This document shows, piece by piece, positions 4,618-7,108 of a stretch of DNA of 7,108 nucleotides. Made by a program: the position numbers and the translations under genes. Within the stretch, counting starts at the first letter, position 1; the number at the start of each line of letters is the position of its first letter. Under the pieces are notes generated by a model that did not search any database, was not told where the DNA came from, and saw nothing but the letters and a program-made list of their open reading frames with translations. Origin of the DNA: an uncultured Collinsella sp. (GTDB lineage Bacteria > Actinomycetota > Coriobacteriia > Coriobacteriales > Coriobacteriaceae); the NCBI GenBank assembly GCA_958346935.1, contig CATVTM010000089.1, positions 1-7,108 on the forward strand. Direction: 5' to 3'.

Positions 4618-6988
4618 CGACAACGCGCTGGTGGTGGCGCTCGATACCTCGACCGACATGCTTGCCTGCGCGGCAAGCTGGATTGATGGGCAGACGGGCG
4701 AGACGAAGCTCGTGAGTGGCGACCACATGTGTCGCCGTCACGCCAACGTTGAGCTCGTGAATACCGTTGATGGCGTGCTGGCTCAAGCCGGTCTGGATCG
4801 CGGCGATGTTGGTTGCTACGTGGTCGGCCGCGGCCCGGGGTCCTTTACGGGTGTGCGCATCGGCATCTCCACTGCCAAGGGCCTCGCGCGTGGTGCCAAT
4901 GTTCCGCTGCTGGGCGTGTCGACGCTCGACGCTTGCGCTTGGACGGCGTGGAAGGCTGGCGTGCGTGGCAAGCTTGGTATCTTGGCCGATGCTATGCGCG
5001 GTGAGGTATATCCGGCGCTGTATATGCTGGTCGATGAGGGTCCCGAGCGTCAATTTGAGCGCGAACACGTGGTCAAGGCCGCCGTGGCGCTCGATGAGTG
5101 GCGCCGAGCAGCGGACTGGGACCAGGTTCAGCTGACCGGTGACGGTCTCGTGCGCTATGGCAAGCTGCTGGGTGAGGACGAGACCGCCCGCTGCGTGGAG
5201 CGCGACCTGTGGTGGCCTTCGGGCGAGGGCTTGCTGCTCGCGCACGCTGCGGGTGACGGCGATCCGGCCCGCGTCCTGCCGATTTACACGCGCCTTTCGG
5301 ATGCCGAGGAAAACGAGCGCAAGCGTCTTGGCCTTGCCGAGAGTGCGCACAGCGAAATTACGGGCGTTGCCGATGAGCTCGCCGGTCGTCATCTGCAGTT
5401 TCGTCCCATGGGCGCGGCGGATGCCGAGGGCGCGAGCGCGCTGGAGGCCGCCTGCTTTGAAGGTGCCGGACACAAGGCGTGGACGCCGGGCATGTTCCTG
5501 TCCGAGCTGGGCGAGGACGTCGCTGCGCCGCGTAGTTGGTGGGTGGCACACGACGACGGCAAGCTGCTGGGCCTTGCCGGCGGTATGGTCGTGGACGGTG
5601 ATGTGCAGATTCTGGATGTCGCCGTCGACCCGGCACATCGCCGTGAGGGCATTGCCCGCAAGCTGCTGTCGCATGTGAGCTATGATGCCCAGATGCTCGG
5701 CTGCACCACGGCTTCGCTCGAGGTCGAGGATGGCAACGAGGGAGCGATCGCGCTTTATAACGCTCTGGGCTTTACCGAGGCAGGACGGCGCCGCGGCTAC
5801 TATGGTGCCGGCAAGGATGCCATCGTCATGACGGCTCCGCTGCCCCTGGTGCTTCCGGTCGACAATGCTTCGCCCGAGCCGACGGCGGCAGAGCAGCGCG
5901 TATGGCCGCTGCCTGCGCCTGGGCGCTCCGAGGGGGAGCGTGCCGAAATTGAACGCCGCCGCCTAGTGCTCGCTATCGAGAGTTCCTGCGACGAGACGGC
6001 CGTGGCGATTATCGATGCGGATGGCAATATGCTGGCCAACCAGGTGTCGACACAGATTGATTTTCACGCCCGCTTTGGCGGCGTGGTGCCCGAGATTGCC
6101 TCGCGCAAACACGTTGAGGTGATTGTGAGTGTCGTGGATGCGGCGCTTGAGGATGCCGCAGCATCGCTGGGCCTTACGGGCGGAGCCATTGCACCAAGTG
6201 AGCTTGCCGCCGTGGGTGTGACGCAGGGTCCGGGCCTGGTGGGCGCGCTCGTGGTGGGCGTTGCCTTTGCCAAAGGCTTTGCCTACGCTGCCGGTAAGCC
6301 GCTCGTATGCGTCAACCATCTGGAGGGGCACCTGTTTGCCAACCTGCTGGCGCAGCCCGACCTCAAGCCGCCGTTTATCTTCACGCTCGTCTCGGGCGGT
6401 CATACCATGCTTGTTCACGTCAAGGCGTGGGGCGACTACGAGGTGCTCGGCGAGACGCTCGACGACGCCGTGGGAGAAGCCTTCGACAAGGTGGCAAAGG
6501 CGCTGGGCCTGGGCTATCCCGGTGGCCCCATCATCTCCAAGCTTGCCGAGACGGGCAACCCCAAGGCGATCGATTTTCCCCGCGCGCTTAACAGCAGGGG
6601 AGACTACCGCTTCTCGCTTTCGGGCCTCAAGACGGCGGTGACGCTCTACATCGAGCAGGAGACCAAGGCCGGGCGCACGATTCACCTGCCCGATCTGGCG
6701 GCTTCGTTTGAGGCAGCTGTCTTTGACGTGCAGTACAAGAAGGCCAAAAACGCACTGCACGCTACCGGATGCAAGGAATACTGCATCGGTGGCGGCGTCT
6801 CGGCCAACCCGCATCTGCGCGAGATGATGATCAAGAAGCTTGGGCGTCAGGGGATCCGCGTAACGGTGCCGCCCTTGTCTGCCTGTACCGATAACGCAGC
6901 CATGATCGCGGAGGTCGCCCGCCGTAAATTCGACCGAGGTGAAATCTCGTCGTTCGACGTCGACGCCGATCCAAATATGACGCTGTAG
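4604..6988 (+). CDS. tsaB-rimI-tsaD: TsaB-RimI-TsaD three-domain fusion (t6A synthase subunits joined by an N-acetyltransferase)
   Basis: One uninterrupted 794-residue frame encodes three normally separate proteins. Residues 1-235 are TsaB, the TsaD-like partner, with ALDTST (12-17), GRGPGSFTGVRIG (75-87) and ADAMRGEVYPALY (128-140). Residues about 263-411 are a GNAT acetyltransferase of the RimI type. It has the acetyl-CoA loop RREGIA (346-351), LEVEDGNEGAIALYNALGF (372-390) and GRRRGYYG (394-401); RimI acetylates the N-terminal alanine of ribosomal protein S18. Residues 453-794 are TsaD, which transfers the threonylcarbamoyl group to A37 of tRNA. TsaD landmarks are IESSCDETA (458-466), the metal pair His572 and His576 in NHLEGHLFA, SGGHT (597-601), GYPGGP (637-642), GGGVSANPHLRE (729-740) and metal ligand Asp763 in CTDNAAMIA. 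A charged linker (about 236-262) precedes RimI. A proline-rich linker with eight prolines (412-439), followed by a charged run, precedes TsaD. The domain order copies the separate gene order tsaE-tsaB-rimI-tsaD of many Gram-positive bacteria. All three modules keep their key motifs, so each is probably active. The start at 4604 overlaps tsaE by 14 nt. Confidence 0.95.
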   Translation: MSLHNDNALVVALDTSTDMLACAASWIDGQTGETKLVSGDHMCRRHANVELVNTVDGVLAQAGLDRGDVGCYVVGRGPGSFTGVRIGISTAKGLARGANVPLLGVSTLDACAWTAWKAGVRGKLGILADAMRGEVYPALYMLVDEGPERQFEREHVVKAAVALDEWRRAADWDQVQLTGDGLVRYGKLLGEDETARCVERDLWWPSGEGLLLAHAAGDGDPARVLPIYTRLSDAEENERKRLGLAESAHSEITGVADELAGRHLQFRPMGAADAEGASALEAACFEGAGHKAWTPGMFLSELGEDVAAPRSWWVAHDDGKLLGLAGGMVVDGDVQILDVAVDPAHRREGIARKLLSHVSYDAQMLGCTTASLEVEDGNEGAIALYNALGFTEAGRRRGYYGAGKDAIVMTAPLPLVLPVDNASPEPTAAEQRVWPLPAPGRSEGERAEIERRRLVLAIESSCDETAVAIIDADGNMLANQVSTQIDFHARFGGVVPEIASRKHVEVIVSVVDAALEDAAASLGLTGGAIAPSELAAVGVTQGPGLVGALVVGVAFAKGFAYAAGKPLVCVNHLEGHLFANLLAQPDLKPPFIFTLVSGGHTMLVHVKAWGDYEVLGETLDDAVGEAFDKVAKALGLGYPGGPIISKLAETGNPKAIDFPRALNSRGDYRFSLSGLKTAVTLYIEQETKAGRTIHLPDLAASFEAAVFDVQYKKAKNALHATGCKEYCIGGGVSANPHLREMMIKKLGRQGIRVTVPPLSACTDNAAMIAEVARRKFDRGEISSFDVDADPNMTL

Positions 6989-7058
6989 CTGGTACGGCGC
7001 GGTCCCCGGACGGAGGGGCCGGATATAAGGTTTCCTGCTCTACAGTCCTGCGCAAGAC

Positions 7059-7084
7059 GAAGGCCACATTAAGTGGCCTTCTTT
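7059..7084 (+). terminator. Rho-independent terminator of the operon
   Basis: A 9-bp stem, GAAGGCCAC (7059-7067) with GTGGCCTTC (7073-7081), closes the loop ATTAA and is followed by TTT. Flanking CGCAA (7051-7055) and TTGCG (7083-7087) can add five more pairs across a small internal loop. It lies 70 nt after the tsaD stop. The T-run is short, so termination may be less efficient than at the left-hand terminator. Confidence 0.8.
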
Positions 7085-7108
7085 GCGTGCGGAACTCGCG
7101 ATAAACCT

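Noticed and set aside
4502..5674. Antisense open frame of 390 codons across tsaB-rimI
   Set aside because: It lies opposite a gene with strong family motifs. Long open antisense frames are expected from GC-biased codons, its translation is Arg/His/Ala-rich without any recognisable domain, and there is no ribosome binding site.
5963..6814. Antisense open frame of 283 codons across TsaD
   Set aside because: It is a shadow of the TsaD coding frame with low-complexity basic composition and no known motif.
1..7108. Mobile elements, CRISPR arrays, tRNA or rRNA genes, attachment sites
   Set aside because: None was seen. The window is almost wholly filled by six intact housekeeping genes with short junctions.

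Overview
The window reads as a single co-directional (+ strand) housekeeping operon from a moderately GC-rich Gram-positive bacterium. The best guess is an actinobacterium of the Coriobacteriia, near Collinsella. That guess rests on three things: the gene order, in which acpS/nnr/alr lead into tsaE-tsaB-rimI-tsaD, a neighbourhood known in part from Actinobacteria and Firmicutes; strong AGGAG-type ribosome binding sites; and a recollection that Coriobacteriia carry fused TsaB/RimI/TsaD proteins. No search was possible, so the taxon is an inference.

Layout. Positions 26-55 hold a strong Rho-independent terminator that closes whatever lies upstream. Positions 56-164 form a leader with two candidate promoters spaced exactly 36 bp apart. 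Six tightly packed genes follow: acpS (165-704), nnr (705-2321), alr (2324-3469), a family-4 uracil-DNA glycosylase (3478-4098), tsaE (4111-4617) and a 794-residue TsaB-RimI-TsaD fusion (4604-6988). Junctions are 0, 2, 8 and 12 nt apart, then overlap by 14 nt, and no terminator-like hairpin was seen between genes. The operon closes with a hairpin and short T-run at 7059-7084. About 97% of the window is coding.

How the genes fit together. AcpS arms acyl carrier protein for lipid synthesis. Nnr repairs hydrated NAD(P)H. Alr makes D-alanine for peptidoglycan. The [4Fe-4S] uracil-DNA glycosylase removes uracil from DNA. TsaE plus the fused TsaB/TsaD modules install the threonylcarbamoyl group of t6A at A37 of ANN-decoding tRNAs, and the RimI module is expected to acetylate the N-terminus of ribosomal protein S18. 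TsaC/Sua5, which supplies threonylcarbamoyl-AMP, is not in the window and must be encoded elsewhere.

The notable points are architectural. There is a three-domain fusion in which RimI bridges TsaB and TsaD, a charged C-terminal extension of about 53 residues on AcpS, and a DNA-repair gene set into the alr-tsaE junction. I found no phage, mobile element, CRISPR, RNA gene or evident new defence or metabolic system.
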